7,416 nt of DNA from Solirubrobacteraceae bacterium (GCA_023230855.1 JALNWQ010000033.1:1-7416), one strand, 5' to 3'; counted from the first letter of the stretch, positions 1 through 6,083 are shown. Numbers and translations: made by a program. Notes: a model not told the origin generated them from the sequence alone.

Positions 1-2
1 GC

Positions 3-113
3 GCCTACCTCGCCGAGCCCGCCCCACGCATCCCGCCCGACGATCCGGACGCCAAACCCTCAACCGACCTCAGCACCCCAGTTCAAACGCGCCAAGCTGC
101 GCGGATTCCTTGA
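3..113 (+). CDS. C-terminal end of an upstream protein (partial, 5' cut by window edge)
   Basis: An open frame enters from the left edge and ends at TGA 111-113, giving 36 residues that begin AYLAEPAPRIPPDDPD and end QAARIP. In the first ~50 nt the base pattern is coding-like in this frame: G/C is high at codon positions 3 and 1 and lower at position 2. The tail is rich in Pro, Asp and Thr and looks like a disordered C-terminus. It ends 18 nt before the next start, so the two genes may be co-transcribed. Another frame (stop TGA 133-135, ending FLDAGQTST) stays open to the edge and would overlap the next start by 4 nt as GTGA, but its second codon positions are too G/C-rich in the first half to look coding. 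Product unknown. Confidence 0.4.
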   Translation, partial: AYLAEPAPRIPPDDPDAKPSTDLSTPVQTRQAARIP

Positions 114-131
114 CGCGGGACAGACGAGTAC

Positions 132-509
132 GTGACGCTCCTGCGCAGGGTGTGGAGCCCATACTCGTGGGAACTGGACGACACCGTGTACGTCGAGGAC
201 TGGCCGCGGGACCTGGTTCGGGAGCAGCGGCGGTTGTTGGCGGGCTTGCAGGCCGAGGCAGGGATCGCGGCGCCGCACGAATGGGTGCTGGAGGAGGCGT
301 GTCGTCGGGTCACGCACGATCCGCCGCGGCCGGAGACGACTGAGGACTTCGTGGCGTTTCCGCTCCTTGAAGCGCGAGAGGAGTACGCGATCCCGGTCGA
401 GCACACGATGCAATCGATCGCACGGATCGTGCCCGAGCACGTCGACGCGATGCTGCGCGAGAAGCGGCTGCTGGTCGACGGGCCGCTCGACCGGTTCCTG
501 CACGACTGA
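132..509 (+). CDS. hypothetical protein, 125 aa, family not recognised
   Basis: This is a complete ORF from GTG 132 to TGA 507-509. An in-frame TGA at 111-113 limits the start, and no in-frame ATG lies upstream. Third codon positions are very strongly G/C, so I take it as a real gene. The protein begins MTLLRRVWSPYSWELDD and is soluble, with no signal peptide or membrane segment. It is rich in Trp in the first half (W8, W13, W24, W56) and in Arg/Glu throughout. A mostly helical second half ends LLVDGPLDRFLHD. I recognise no catalytic motif. The ribosome site is weak (GGGA at 117-120, 11 nt before the start), so it may be translated after the upstream gene. Its 3' end faces the DUF1963-like gene across a 94-nt gap that holds an inverted repeat. 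A small accessory or regulatory protein is possible, but nothing in the sequence fixes a function. Confidence 0.75.
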   Translation: MTLLRRVWSPYSWELDDTVYVEDWPRDLVREQRRLLAGLQAEAGIAAPHEWVLEEACRRVTHDPPRPETTEDFVAFPLLEAREEYAIPVEHTMQSIARIVPEHVDAMLREKRLLVDGPLDRFLHD

Positions 510-546
510 CGCACGGAGGCCCGTCGAGCGTAAAGGCCGACACCGC

Positions 547-599
547 CGCCCGCCGGGCGTTGCAGGCGCGTCGTGCGGAACGTCGGTGCCCGGCGGGCG
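547..599. terminator. candidate bidirectional terminator (12-bp inverted repeat)
   Basis: CGCCCGCCGGGC at 547-558 is perfectly complementary to GCCCGGCGGGCG at 588-599, with a 29-nt loop. It sits between two convergent genes: the + strand gene ends at 509 and the - strand gene ends at 604. The stem is entirely G/C and there is no T-run on either side, so it is not a textbook intrinsic terminator. High-GC actinobacteria often have such U-less hairpins between convergent genes. The position supports a transcript-end or mRNA-stabilising role. Confidence 0.5.
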
Positions 600-603
600 A
601 CGC

Positions 604-1476
604 TCAGGACTCCTCGACGACGAGCACCGCACGGTCGTAGGCGCCGGTGGCGAGTTCGCCGGCGGGCACGATGAGGGTGTAGGCGAGGCCGGGACCCTCG
701 TGCTCGGCCGGCTCGCTCGTGGCGGACGGGTCGGGGTGCAGCGCGAGGAGGACCTGCCAGTCGTCGGCGCCACCTGCATCAGGGAAGAGGTAGGTCCCGA
801 TGGTGCGCACGTCTCCCTGGGGGGAGCAGGCGTAGCCGAGTAGGTGCGAGAGCTCCCACGGGTCCCGCGGGTCGTCCACGGTCGCGCGTCGGACGGCGTA
901 CGCGATCTCGAGCAGCTCGTCGTCGCGGTCCTCGTCCTCCGGGTCGGCCTCCGGCACGGTGAGCATCGGAGCGACGTCGTAGCGCGCGAGGGGCAGGCGG
1001 CGGCAACGCTCCTCGGGGGCGATGGCCTCCTGGGGCCCGTCGTCGGGGAACGGGTCGGGGAGCGGTGGAGGCTCGGTCGCGGTCAGCGTCGCTCCCGGGG
1101 GCGCGGGGAGCACGAGCGCCGGGGCGCTCTCGTACGGGTCGTCGACGAGGTCCCCGAAGATCCGGACCAGGCCGCCGTCGTGGCCCCACGCGGCCACCGG
1201 CCAGCCGCCCGTGTCGCCGGTGACGAGGGCCGGATCGATGGCGGCCACGAACGTCAGCGGCACGCCCGCGTCGTTGACGGGCCACGCCTCGCCGTCGGCG
1301 AGCGGCGCCGGGCCACCGACCGTCACCACGGCCGGCCCGTCACCCCGGGTCGGCACGAGGCGCCATGCGGCCTGCGCCCGGCGCGCCACCGCCTCGGCGT
1401 CGACGTCGGCACCGACGCCCTCGATGACCCGGACGGCCTCCTCGCGGTCGAGCATGGGCACAGCGTCCCAGCTCAC
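604..1476 (-). CDS. DUF1963 / YwqG-like protein
   Basis: The call rests on the order of YwqG-type segments in this 290-residue protein. These are VGGPAPLADGEAWP (53-66) followed by PLTFVAAIDPALV (73-85), RIFGDL (105-110), SHLLGYACSPQGDV (210-223), DDWQVLLALHPDP (238-250), and a C-terminal GPGLAYTLIVPAGELATGAYDR (261-282). DUF1963 members share a GG.P.L..g..WP / L.F.aqid / LLG / W.LLLqid / G..yf.i pattern; their biochemical role is poorly known. A Pro/Asp/Glu-rich stretch (135-188) separates the two halves. No signal peptide or membrane segment is visible. I chose GTG 1476 because it overlaps the nth stop codon as GTGA (1473-1476), the usual sign of translational coupling. ATG 1455 (codon 8, MLDREEAV) is a possible alternative. 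It is the last gene of the vapB-vapC-nth cluster. Confidence 0.8.
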   Translation of the reverse strand: MSWDAVPMLDREEAVRVIEGVGADVDAEAVARRAQAAWRLVPTRGDGPAVVTVGGPAPLADGEAWPVNDAGVPLTFVAAIDPALVTGDTGGWPVAAWGHDGGLVRIFGDLVDDPYESAPALVLPAPPGATLTATEPPPLPDPFPDDGPQEAIAPEERCRRLPLARYDVAPMLTVPEADPEDEDRDDELLEIAYAVRRATVDDPRDPWELSHLLGYACSPQGDVRTIGTYLFPDAGGADDWQVLLALHPDPSATSEPAEHEGPGLAYTLIVPAGELATGAYDRAVLVVEES

Positions 1477-2162
1477 CGGACCCGCGGCGCGCGGCGCACG
1501 ACCGCGGCCCGCCTGGACCCCGCCGCCTCCGCGGCGATCCGCGTCTTCGTCGCGGTGAACGAGCAGATCGGGCAGGTCGCCAGGTCGTGACCGCGGGCGG
1601 GGCAGTGCTCGCGGCCGAAGAAGATGATCTGCAGGTGGCGGTCGTTCCACGTGTCCCGCGGGAACACCGCCTTGAGGTCCCGCTCGGTCCGCTCGACCGA
1701 CGTGCCGTTCGACAGGCCCCAGCGCGCCGCCAGGCGGTGGATGTGGGTGTCGACGGGGAACGCCGGCACCCCGAACGCCTGGGCCATCACGACGCCGGCG
1801 GTCTTGTGGCCCACGCCCGCCAACGACTCCAGGAACCCCCAGTCCGGTCGTAGCTCGCCGCCGGCCTCGACGATCTGGTGGGCGGCGGTCCACAGGTTGC
1901 GGGCCTTCGTCGGCGCCAGTCCGATCTCGCGGATCAGCTCCTGGATCTCGAGCGGGTCCAGGGCGGCCATCTTGGCCGGTGTGTCGGCGACCGCGAACAG
2001 GGCGGGGGTCACCTCGTTGACCTTCTTGTCGGTCGTCTGCGCCGACAGCGCCACCGCGACGAGCAGCGTGTACGGGTCGCGATGGTCGAGCGGGATCGGC
2101 GTCTCGGGGTAGAGCTCGTCGAGGATTCCACCGATCCGGTCGGCCTTCTCCTGGCGGCGCAC
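1473..2162 (-). CDS. nth: endonuclease III (DNA glycosylase/AP lyase)
   Basis: This 229-residue protein is a bifunctional base-excision repair enzyme that removes oxidised pyrimidines and nicks the abasic site. The early TLLVAVALSAQTTDKKVNEVTPALF (32-56) is the classic Nth helix region. The helix-hairpin-helix LAGVGHKTAGVVMAQAFG (114-131) carries the catalytic Lys at 120. PVDTHIHRLAARWGL (136-150) carries the catalytic Asp at 138. Both match the numbering of E. coli Nth (K120, D138). The C-terminus differs: Cys occurs at 187, 197 and 200 (C-X9-C-X2-C) and there is no fourth Cys, whereas the canonical 4Fe-4S loop is C-X6-C-X2-C-X5-C. GTG 2162 is chosen because it gives family length and lies 2 nt after the vapC stop; longer starts would run back into vapC. 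The stop overlaps the start of the DUF1963-like gene. Confidence 0.95.
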   Translation of the reverse strand: MRRQEKADRIGGILDELYPETPIPLDHRDPYTLLVAVALSAQTTDKKVNEVTPALFAVADTPAKMAALDPLEIQELIREIGLAPTKARNLWTAAHQIVEAGGELRPDWGFLESLAGVGHKTAGVVMAQAFGVPAFPVDTHIHRLAARWGLSNGTSVERTERDLKAVFPRDTWNDRHLQIIFFGREHCPARGHDLATCPICSFTATKTRIAAEAAGSRRAAVVRRAPRVR

Positions 2163-2164
2163 GA

Positions 2165-2542
2165 TCAGAGGGCCACCAGTCGCAGGCCCGGATCGAGCCT
2201 CGCGAGGTCGTCCGGGTCGCTGGTCACGACCGCGTGTCCACGGTCGCGAGCACACAGCGCGACGGACGCGTCGATGACGTCACTGGTGCCGACGCGCCCA
2301 CACAGGACCCCGGCGGCGCGCGCGATCACGCCGTCGAGCGGAACCTCATCGACGATCTGCAGCCGCAGGATTCGTGCGACCCGCGTCTGTCGAGGAGCGC
2401 CGCGCCACACCTGACCGATCACGCCTGCCGGTATCGCGATGTCGAGCCCGGCGGCGTTGGCTTCGGCGATCAACGCGGCGATTCGCGGATCGCCGCGCTC
2501 GGCCGCGATGAGCGCGCCCGCATCGAGCGTGATCCCCGGCAT
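2165..2542 (-). CDS. vapC: PIN-domain ribonuclease toxin, VapC family
   Basis: This is a 125-residue single PIN domain. Family members are Mg-dependent ribonucleases that cut tRNA, rRNA or mRNA and are held inactive by a cognate antitoxin. The acidic residues visible are D7 in TLDAGALIAAE, D88 and D91 in TSDVIDASVALCAR, and D109 in VVTSDPDDLARL. The glutamate usual after the second strand appears as Q44 in PAGVIGQVWRG. I recall this VIGQVWRG-type motif, followed by RQTRVARIL, as typical of an actinobacterial VapC clade. ATG 2542 lies 3 nt after the antitoxin stop, and the stop is 2 nt before nth. This is the standard antitoxin-first order. The RNA target cannot be read from sequence. Confidence 0.93.
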   Translation of the reverse strand: MPGITLDAGALIAAERGDPRIAALIAEANAAGLDIAIPAGVIGQVWRGAPRQTRVARILRLQIVDEVPLDGVIARAAGVLCGRVGTSDVIDASVALCARDRGHAVVTSDPDDLARLDPGLRLVAL

Positions 2543-2545
2543 CGG

Positions 2546-2773
2546 TCAGTCGAGCCCCAGCGCGCGGCGTGCCCACGCGTGATCCTCGGCGGACGGGACC
2601 CCACCGTCGACGGCCATCTCCGCGAGCAACTCCGCCACGTCCTGCTCGCGACGCTGCGCCGCCATCGCCCTGGCCACGTACTGCGAGAGCGATGCGGCCC
2701 GACCGGCCGCGACCGCCGCACGCGCGTCGGCCACGAGGTCGTCCGGAAGACTGATCGCGAGCTTGGCGGTCAT
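2546..2773 (-). CDS. vapB: ribbon-helix-helix antitoxin, VapB-like
   Basis: This small protein (75 aa) lies directly before the PIN toxin. Residues 3-8 (AKLAISLP region) form the beta-strand of a ribbon-helix-helix fold, followed by helix DDLVADARAAVAAG (11-24) and helix SLSQYVARAMAAQRREQ (28-44). This is the dimeric DNA-binding unit that contacts the operator. The C-terminal part (45-75, with EDHAWARRALGLD at the end) is the likely toxin-neutralising tail; an aromatic residue in such a tail often fills the PIN active-site groove. By family precedent it both neutralises VapC and represses its own promoter with VapC as co-repressor. The ATG at 2773 sits 6 nt after a -10-like TATTCT, so the message is probably leaderless. 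Spacing to vapC is 3 nt. Confidence 0.9.
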   Translation of the reverse strand: MTAKLAISLPDDLVADARAAVAAGRAASLSQYVARAMAAQRREQDVAELLAEMAVDGGVPSAEDHAWARRALGLD

Positions 2774-2808
2774 ACCCGAAGAATACCGGGCGCGGGAGCC
2801 CCCAACGG
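2774..2808 (-). promoter_or_regulatory. leaderless promoter and possible operator for vapB-vapC-nth-DUF1963
   Basis: On the - strand a -10-like hexamer TATTCT occupies 2785-2780, followed by 6 nt and then the ATG of vapB at 2773. That spacing puts the transcription start at or within a base of the start codon, and there is no Shine-Dalgarno sequence. The -35 is poor: CCGTTG at 2808-2803 gives a 17-nt spacer, TTGGGG at 2805-2800 only 14. The element CCCG-8 nt-CGGG (2775-2790) surrounds the -10 and is a plausible but short operator half-site pair for the RHH antitoxin. The stretch is A/T-rich for this genome, which supports a promoter. Confidence 0.5.
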
Positions 2809-2821
2809 ATCGTCCGCCCGT

Positions 2822-4192
2822 CTACCGCCGCAGCCGCGGCAACGCGTCCTCCAACCCACCCCACGGCAACGCGCCGGACGGTGGGGTGGTGCCCACCGCG
2901 GGATCGAGGAGCCCCGCCACGAGCAGCCAGGCGGTCGCCACCACGGTGATCCCGGCCAGGGCGGCCGCGGTGCGTGGCGTGCGCTGCCAGCCCCACGCCA
3001 CCAACGGCGCGAGCAGCAGCAGCGCGGGGGCGGCGCCCGGACCGCCGAGCCAGTTGGTCGTCGGCCACGGCGACAGCACCGCGTACGGCACGACGAGCGC
3101 CAACGCGACGAGGAGCACGAACCCGGCGACGACCTCGACGTGGATCTCGTCCGCGAACGCCCGGTGCAGGCGGGTGCGGCGCCACCGCGCCAGCCGCCAC
3201 GCGGCGACCCCGACGAGCGCGAGCACCGGCGCCCACCGCAGCAGGCCGAAGTCCCGGTCGATCGCGACCCCGAGCGTGCCGGCGAGCACCCGGCCGAGCG
3301 CGTCGGCGAGCCCGTCGAAGTCGGTCGGGATGCCCCAGCCGGTCGCGCCCGCCCACGGCGTCGGCCCGCCGTACACGCGGTCGTGGACCGTCAGGTAGAT
3401 CACCGCCGACAACAGGCCGACCTCGAGCGCGACGAACCCACCGAGCCCGCGTCGCCGCCGGCGCATCCACCGGGCGAGCGCGGCCGCGACGACGAGCGCC
3501 ACCGGGGCGAGCGGCAGCCACAGCCACGGCAGCAGCGCGCAGAGCAGCGCGCAGCCGATCGCCGCCGCCGTCCGCGGACGGTCGCGGACGAGCAACGCGG
3601 TGAGCACCGCCCCGACGAGCAACAGCGCCACGGGGCCGGTCGGGCCGATCCCGGTCGCGCCGATGACGGCCGGGGGCGACAGGCCGACCGCGACGACGCC
3701 CCGGGTCGCCCACGGCTCGGCGACGAGCCGCCGCGCGATCCCGATCGCCAGCGCGAACGCGAGCGCCAGCAGCGCCGCGCACCACAACTGCACCGCGAGT
3801 CGGGCGCCGATCCCGGTGTGGTGGCCCACCCAGTAGGCGGGCGCGAGCGCCGTGCCGATGCCCAGGCCGGTCGGCTCGAGGAACCCGCCGGGCGCCACCG
3901 GGACCTGGCCGCCGTCGCGGGTGGGACGGACGCTCACCGTCGGTCGCAGCGCCCGGTCCGGGTCGCCGCCCGAGATCCCGCCGAACCGCCGCCACGCCTC
4001 GGCCCGGTAGTCGTCGAGCAGGTCCAGGTCACCGTCGGTGACGATCGAGTGCGCCGCCATCAGCCGGTGCGCCTCGGTCGGGGACACCTGCGCGTCGCGG
4101 CCCGCCGGGACGACGAGCCCGGCGGCGTAGACGACGAGCAGGCCGAGGAAGACGGCGAGGATCCGGGCGGGGGAGGGGCGGTCGTGGGGCAT
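2822..4192 (-). CDS. polytopic membrane protein, GT-C/ArnT-like pattern
   Basis: This 456-residue integral membrane protein has hydrophobic segments at about 11-29, 133-153, 164-181, 187-202, 208-238 (probably two), 252-268, 318-333, 353-374, 386-402 and 408-427. After the first segment comes a hydrophilic loop with EAHRLMAAHSIVTDGDLDLLDDYRAEAW (40-67). In GT-C glycosyltransferases of the PMT/ArnT type the first external loop often reads DE..YL..a.sl...GdldL...Y. Further matches are GIGTALAPAYWVG (111-123) and RDFGLLRWAPVLAL (313-326). The usual acidic pair of the first loop reads PTE (38-40) here, so glycosyl transfer is an inference and activity is uncertain. A long Arg-rich cytoplasmic loop lies at 241-249. 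The ATG 4192 is the only sensible start; the frame is closed upstream by TGA at 4240-4238. A tight hairpin abuts this start. The gene ends (TAG) 48 nt before vapB with no obvious terminator. Confidence 0.85.
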   Translation of the reverse strand: MPHDRPSPARILAVFLGLLVVYAAGLVVPAGRDAQVSPTEAHRLMAAHSIVTDGDLDLLDDYRAEAWRRFGGISGGDPDRALRPTVSVRPTRDGGQVPVAPGGFLEPTGLGIGTALAPAYWVGHHTGIGARLAVQLWCAALLALAFALAIGIARRLVAEPWATRGVVAVGLSPPAVIGATGIGPTGPVALLLVGAVLTALLVRDRPRTAAAIGCALLCALLPWLWLPLAPVALVVAAALARWMRRRRRGLGGFVALEVGLLSAVIYLTVHDRVYGGPTPWAGATGWGIPTDFDGLADALGRVLAGTLGVAIDRDFGLLRWAPVLALVGVAAWRLARWRRTRLHRAFADEIHVEVVAGFVLLVALALVVPYAVLSPWPTTNWLGGPGAAPALLLLAPLVAWGWQRTPRTAAALAGITVVATAWLLVAGLLDPAVGTTPPSGALPWGGLEDALPRLRR

Positions 4193-4193
4193 G

Positions 4194-4214
4194 GGCGGCG
4201 CGACGCGCGCCGCC
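4194..4214 (-). promoter_or_regulatory. 9-bp perfect hairpin abutting the membrane-protein start codon
   Basis: GGCGGCGCG at 4194-4202 pairs perfectly with CGCGCCGCC at 4206-4214 across a 3-nt loop. In the - strand mRNA this stem ends one nucleotide before the ATG at 4192, covering the whole region where a Shine-Dalgarno site would lie. It could end pepA transcription, or hinder initiation on the membrane-protein gene. No T-run follows it. Confidence 0.5.
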
Positions 4215-4241
4215 GTCGACCCTACGGCCTGGCGGCGTCAC

Positions 4242-4271
4242 GCCCCGCCGGTGGCCTCGGCCCCGCGGGGC
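4242..4271 (-). terminator. candidate pepA transcription-end hairpin
   Basis: GCCCCGC at 4242-4248 is complementary to GCGGGGC at 4265-4271 (7-bp stem, 16-nt loop), starting directly after the pepA stop codon (4274-4272). The right arm is also part of a 12-bp palindrome, GCCCCGCGGGGC, at 4260-4271. With the 4194-4214 hairpin it forms a tandem GC stem pair in the 79-nt gap before the membrane-protein gene. No T-run is present, so confidence is limited. Confidence 0.4.
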
Positions 4272-5921
4272 TCAGTCCTCCTCGGCCGCCAGCGCCCGCG
4301 CCGTCTCGACGAGGATCCGCACGCCCCAGCCGGAGGGGCCCTTGGCGAGGTAGCGCCGCGGCAGGTCGTCCGACAGGCCGGCCATGTCGAGGTGCGCCCA
4401 CGGCCGGTCGACGGAGAACCGCTCGAGGAACGCCGCGCCCTGGCTCACGTGCGCCGACCGTCCGCCCGAGTTCTTCAGGTCGGCGGACGTGCTCTTCAGC
4501 AGGTCGCGGTGGTCGTCCTCCAACGGGAGCGGCCACACCCGCTCGCCGGTGCGCTCGCCCGCGGCGCGGACCGCGTCGAGCCACGGCTCGTCCCGGCCGA
4601 GGAGCCCGCCGTGCGACGTGCCCAGCGCGGTGACGACCCCGCCGGTGAGCGTCGCCACGTCGACGAGCCGCTCCGCGCCCAGCGCGACGGCGTGCAGCAA
4701 CGCGTCGGCGAGGACCAGGCGGCCCTCGGCGTCGGTGTTGACGATCTCGACGCTCGTGCCGTCCCCGGCGACGTGCACGTCGCCCGGCTTCATCGCCGAC
4801 CCGTTGACGAGGTTCTCCGTCGACGCGACGACGGCCACGACGCGCACCGGCAGCCGCAACCGCGCGATCGCCCCGATCGCCTGCAGCACCGCGGCGCCGC
4901 CGGACATGTCGAGCTTCATCCGGACCATGCCGGCCGGGGTCTTCAGCGAGTAGCCGCCGGTGTCGTGCGTGACGGCCTTGCCGACGAGCCCGAGCACCGG
5001 GCCGCGCACCGTGACGTCGGGGTCGACGGTCGTCGGGTCCCACTCGGCGACGATGAGCGCCGGCGGCTCGTCGCTCCCACGGGCGACCGCGTCGAAGAGC
5101 CCCATCCCGCGGGCCTGCAGCGCGCCACGTCCGATCTCGGTCCGCACCCGCAGGCCCTCGACCTCGCGCCCGAGCGCCACCGCCTCGCGCGCGAGCGCTC
5201 GCGGCGTCAGGTGGTTGGCCGGGAGCTGCTGCAACCGCCGGGCCTCGTTCTGGGCCCGCGCGACGAGCACCGCGTCCTCGACCGCCCGACCGATGGCCGG
5301 GTCGAGCGGGCCGCCGGGGCCGGCCAGCGTGACGAGGCGCCCGGGCTCCCCGGTCGCATCGACGTCGGCGGGCGCGTCGGTCGCGTCCGATGCGTCGTCG
5401 GCGCTCGCCGCGACCGCCGGGGCGTCCGCCTCGTCGGCCGGGTCGTCGCCCGCCGTGACCGCGCCGACCGGTCCCGGGCTCGTGGCGCCCGCGGCCTCGC
5501 CGACCGGACCGGGCTCACCCTCGATCCGGGCCGGGCGGTGCGCCGCCAGCACGATCGCCTCGGCCGCCGCGGGCGCGCCGGCCGGATCGTCGACGACGAC
5601 GCGCACGGCCCGGGCGCGCAGCTCGAGCGCCCGGCGGATCGCCGCCCCGTACGCCGCGCGGCGGTCCTCGTCGTGGCGGGGCCCGCCGTCGCCCAACCCG
5701 ACGAGGATCCAGCGCACGCCGTCGGCGTCGTGGACGTGCGCGACCGACGCGAGCCCGGTCCGGATCTCGCCCCGGTCGCGGAGGATCCCGATGAGCCCGA
5801 CCGGGGCGCCGTCGGGAAGGCCGACCGGCCCGTCGCCGGTGACGCCGACGACGACGGCGTCCGGCGGCGGGTCGTCGGCGGTCGCGGGACGGACGGTGGG
5901 CGGCGTCGGCGGGGCGGTCAC
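4272..5921 (-). CDS. pepA: leucyl aminopeptidase, family M17
   Basis: This cytosolic two-metal exopeptidase (549 aa) releases N-terminal residues, often Leu, from peptides. The C-terminal catalytic domain is unambiguous. GKAVTHDTGGYSLK (314-327) carries metal ligands K315 and D320 and catalytic K327. MKLDMSG (335-341) carries D338. NTDAEGRL (395-402) carries D397, E399 and R401. Every residue sits exactly 45 positions later than its E. coli PepA counterpart (K270, D275, K282, D293, D352, E354, R356), so the domain is collinear and complete. VTHD replaces the more usual VTFD. The N-terminal domain (about 20-130) is joined by an Ala/Asp/Pro/Glu-rich linker at about 132-194, which accounts for the extra length. 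The start is GTG 5921; an in-frame TAG lies 3 codons upstream. A -10-like TAGGCT 6 nt before it suggests a leaderless message. Confidence 0.95.
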   Translation of the reverse strand: MTAPPTPPTVRPATADDPPPDAVVVGVTGDGPVGLPDGAPVGLIGILRDRGEIRTGLASVAHVHDADGVRWILVGLGDGGPRHDEDRRAAYGAAIRRALELRARAVRVVVDDPAGAPAAAEAIVLAAHRPARIEGEPGPVGEAAGATSPGPVGAVTAGDDPADEADAPAVAASADDASDATDAPADVDATGEPGRLVTLAGPGGPLDPAIGRAVEDAVLVARAQNEARRLQQLPANHLTPRALAREAVALGREVEGLRVRTEIGRGALQARGMGLFDAVARGSDEPPALIVAEWDPTTVDPDVTVRGPVLGLVGKAVTHDTGGYSLKTPAGMVRMKLDMSGGAAVLQAIGAIARLRLPVRVVAVVASTENLVNGSAMKPGDVHVAGDGTSVEIVNTDAEGRLVLADALLHAVALGAERLVDVATLTGGVVTALGTSHGGLLGRDEPWLDAVRAAGERTGERVWPLPLEDDHRDLLKSTSADLKNSGGRSAHVSQGAAFLERFSVDRPWAHLDMAGLSDDLPRRYLAKGPSGWGVRILVETARALAAEED

Positions 5922-5933
5922 CGGCCCAGCCTA
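5922..5933 (-). promoter_or_regulatory. leaderless-type -10 element for pepA
   Basis: On the - strand TAGGCT at 5933-5928 matches the TANNNT -10 pattern and is followed by 6 nt and the GTG start at 5921. This is the same spacing seen in front of vapB. No good -35 and no Shine-Dalgarno sequence is visible. The TAG of the hexamer is also the in-frame stop that limits the ORF. Confidence 0.35.
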
Positions 5934-6036
5934 CGACGGGCCCCGACCGACCGGCGGGGGACGTCGTCGACGCGCTGGACGTCGACGCCGCTCGCGGCCG
6001 CGGGCCCGCCCGCGGGGCGCGGTCGCGGCGATCGAC

Positions 6037-6061
6037 TACGCTCCGCCTCCTACCGGCGGTA
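6037..6061 (+). promoter_or_regulatory. weak candidate promoter and 11-bp palindrome before the thiolase
   Basis: TACGCT at 6037-6042 fits the TANNNT -10 pattern, but the region 17 nt upstream is all G/C, so there is no recognisable -35. A start near 6049 would leave a leader of about 79 nt. The palindrome TACCG-G-CGGTA (6051-6061) would lie at the transcription start. Speculative. Confidence 0.25.
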
Positions 6062-6083
6062 CGAACGCCGTCGGCTCCACCGA

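Noticed and set aside
604..1893. Long 429-residue form of the DUF1963-like protein
   Set aside because: Its first 139 residues lie over the nth gene in another frame and are Arg/Gly/Pro-rich. The GTGA junction at 1473-1476 gives a sensible start.
1473..2255. 260-residue form of Nth with an earlier start
   Set aside because: The extra 31 residues run over vapC and look like shadow sequence. GTG 2162 gives the family length and catalytic residue numbers identical to E. coli.
2234..4633. 799-aa + strand ORF opposite vapBC and the membrane-protein gene
   Set aside because: It is antisense to three well-supported genes and is a run of Arg/Pro/Gly/Asp typical of non-coding frames in high-GC DNA, with no recognisable domain.
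6000..6009. GCGGGCCCGC palindrome and nearby GACGTC/GTCGAC repeats (5959-5988) as operators
   Set aside because: They are short GC-only palindromes of a kind expected by chance in this composition, and are not placed near a recognisable promoter.
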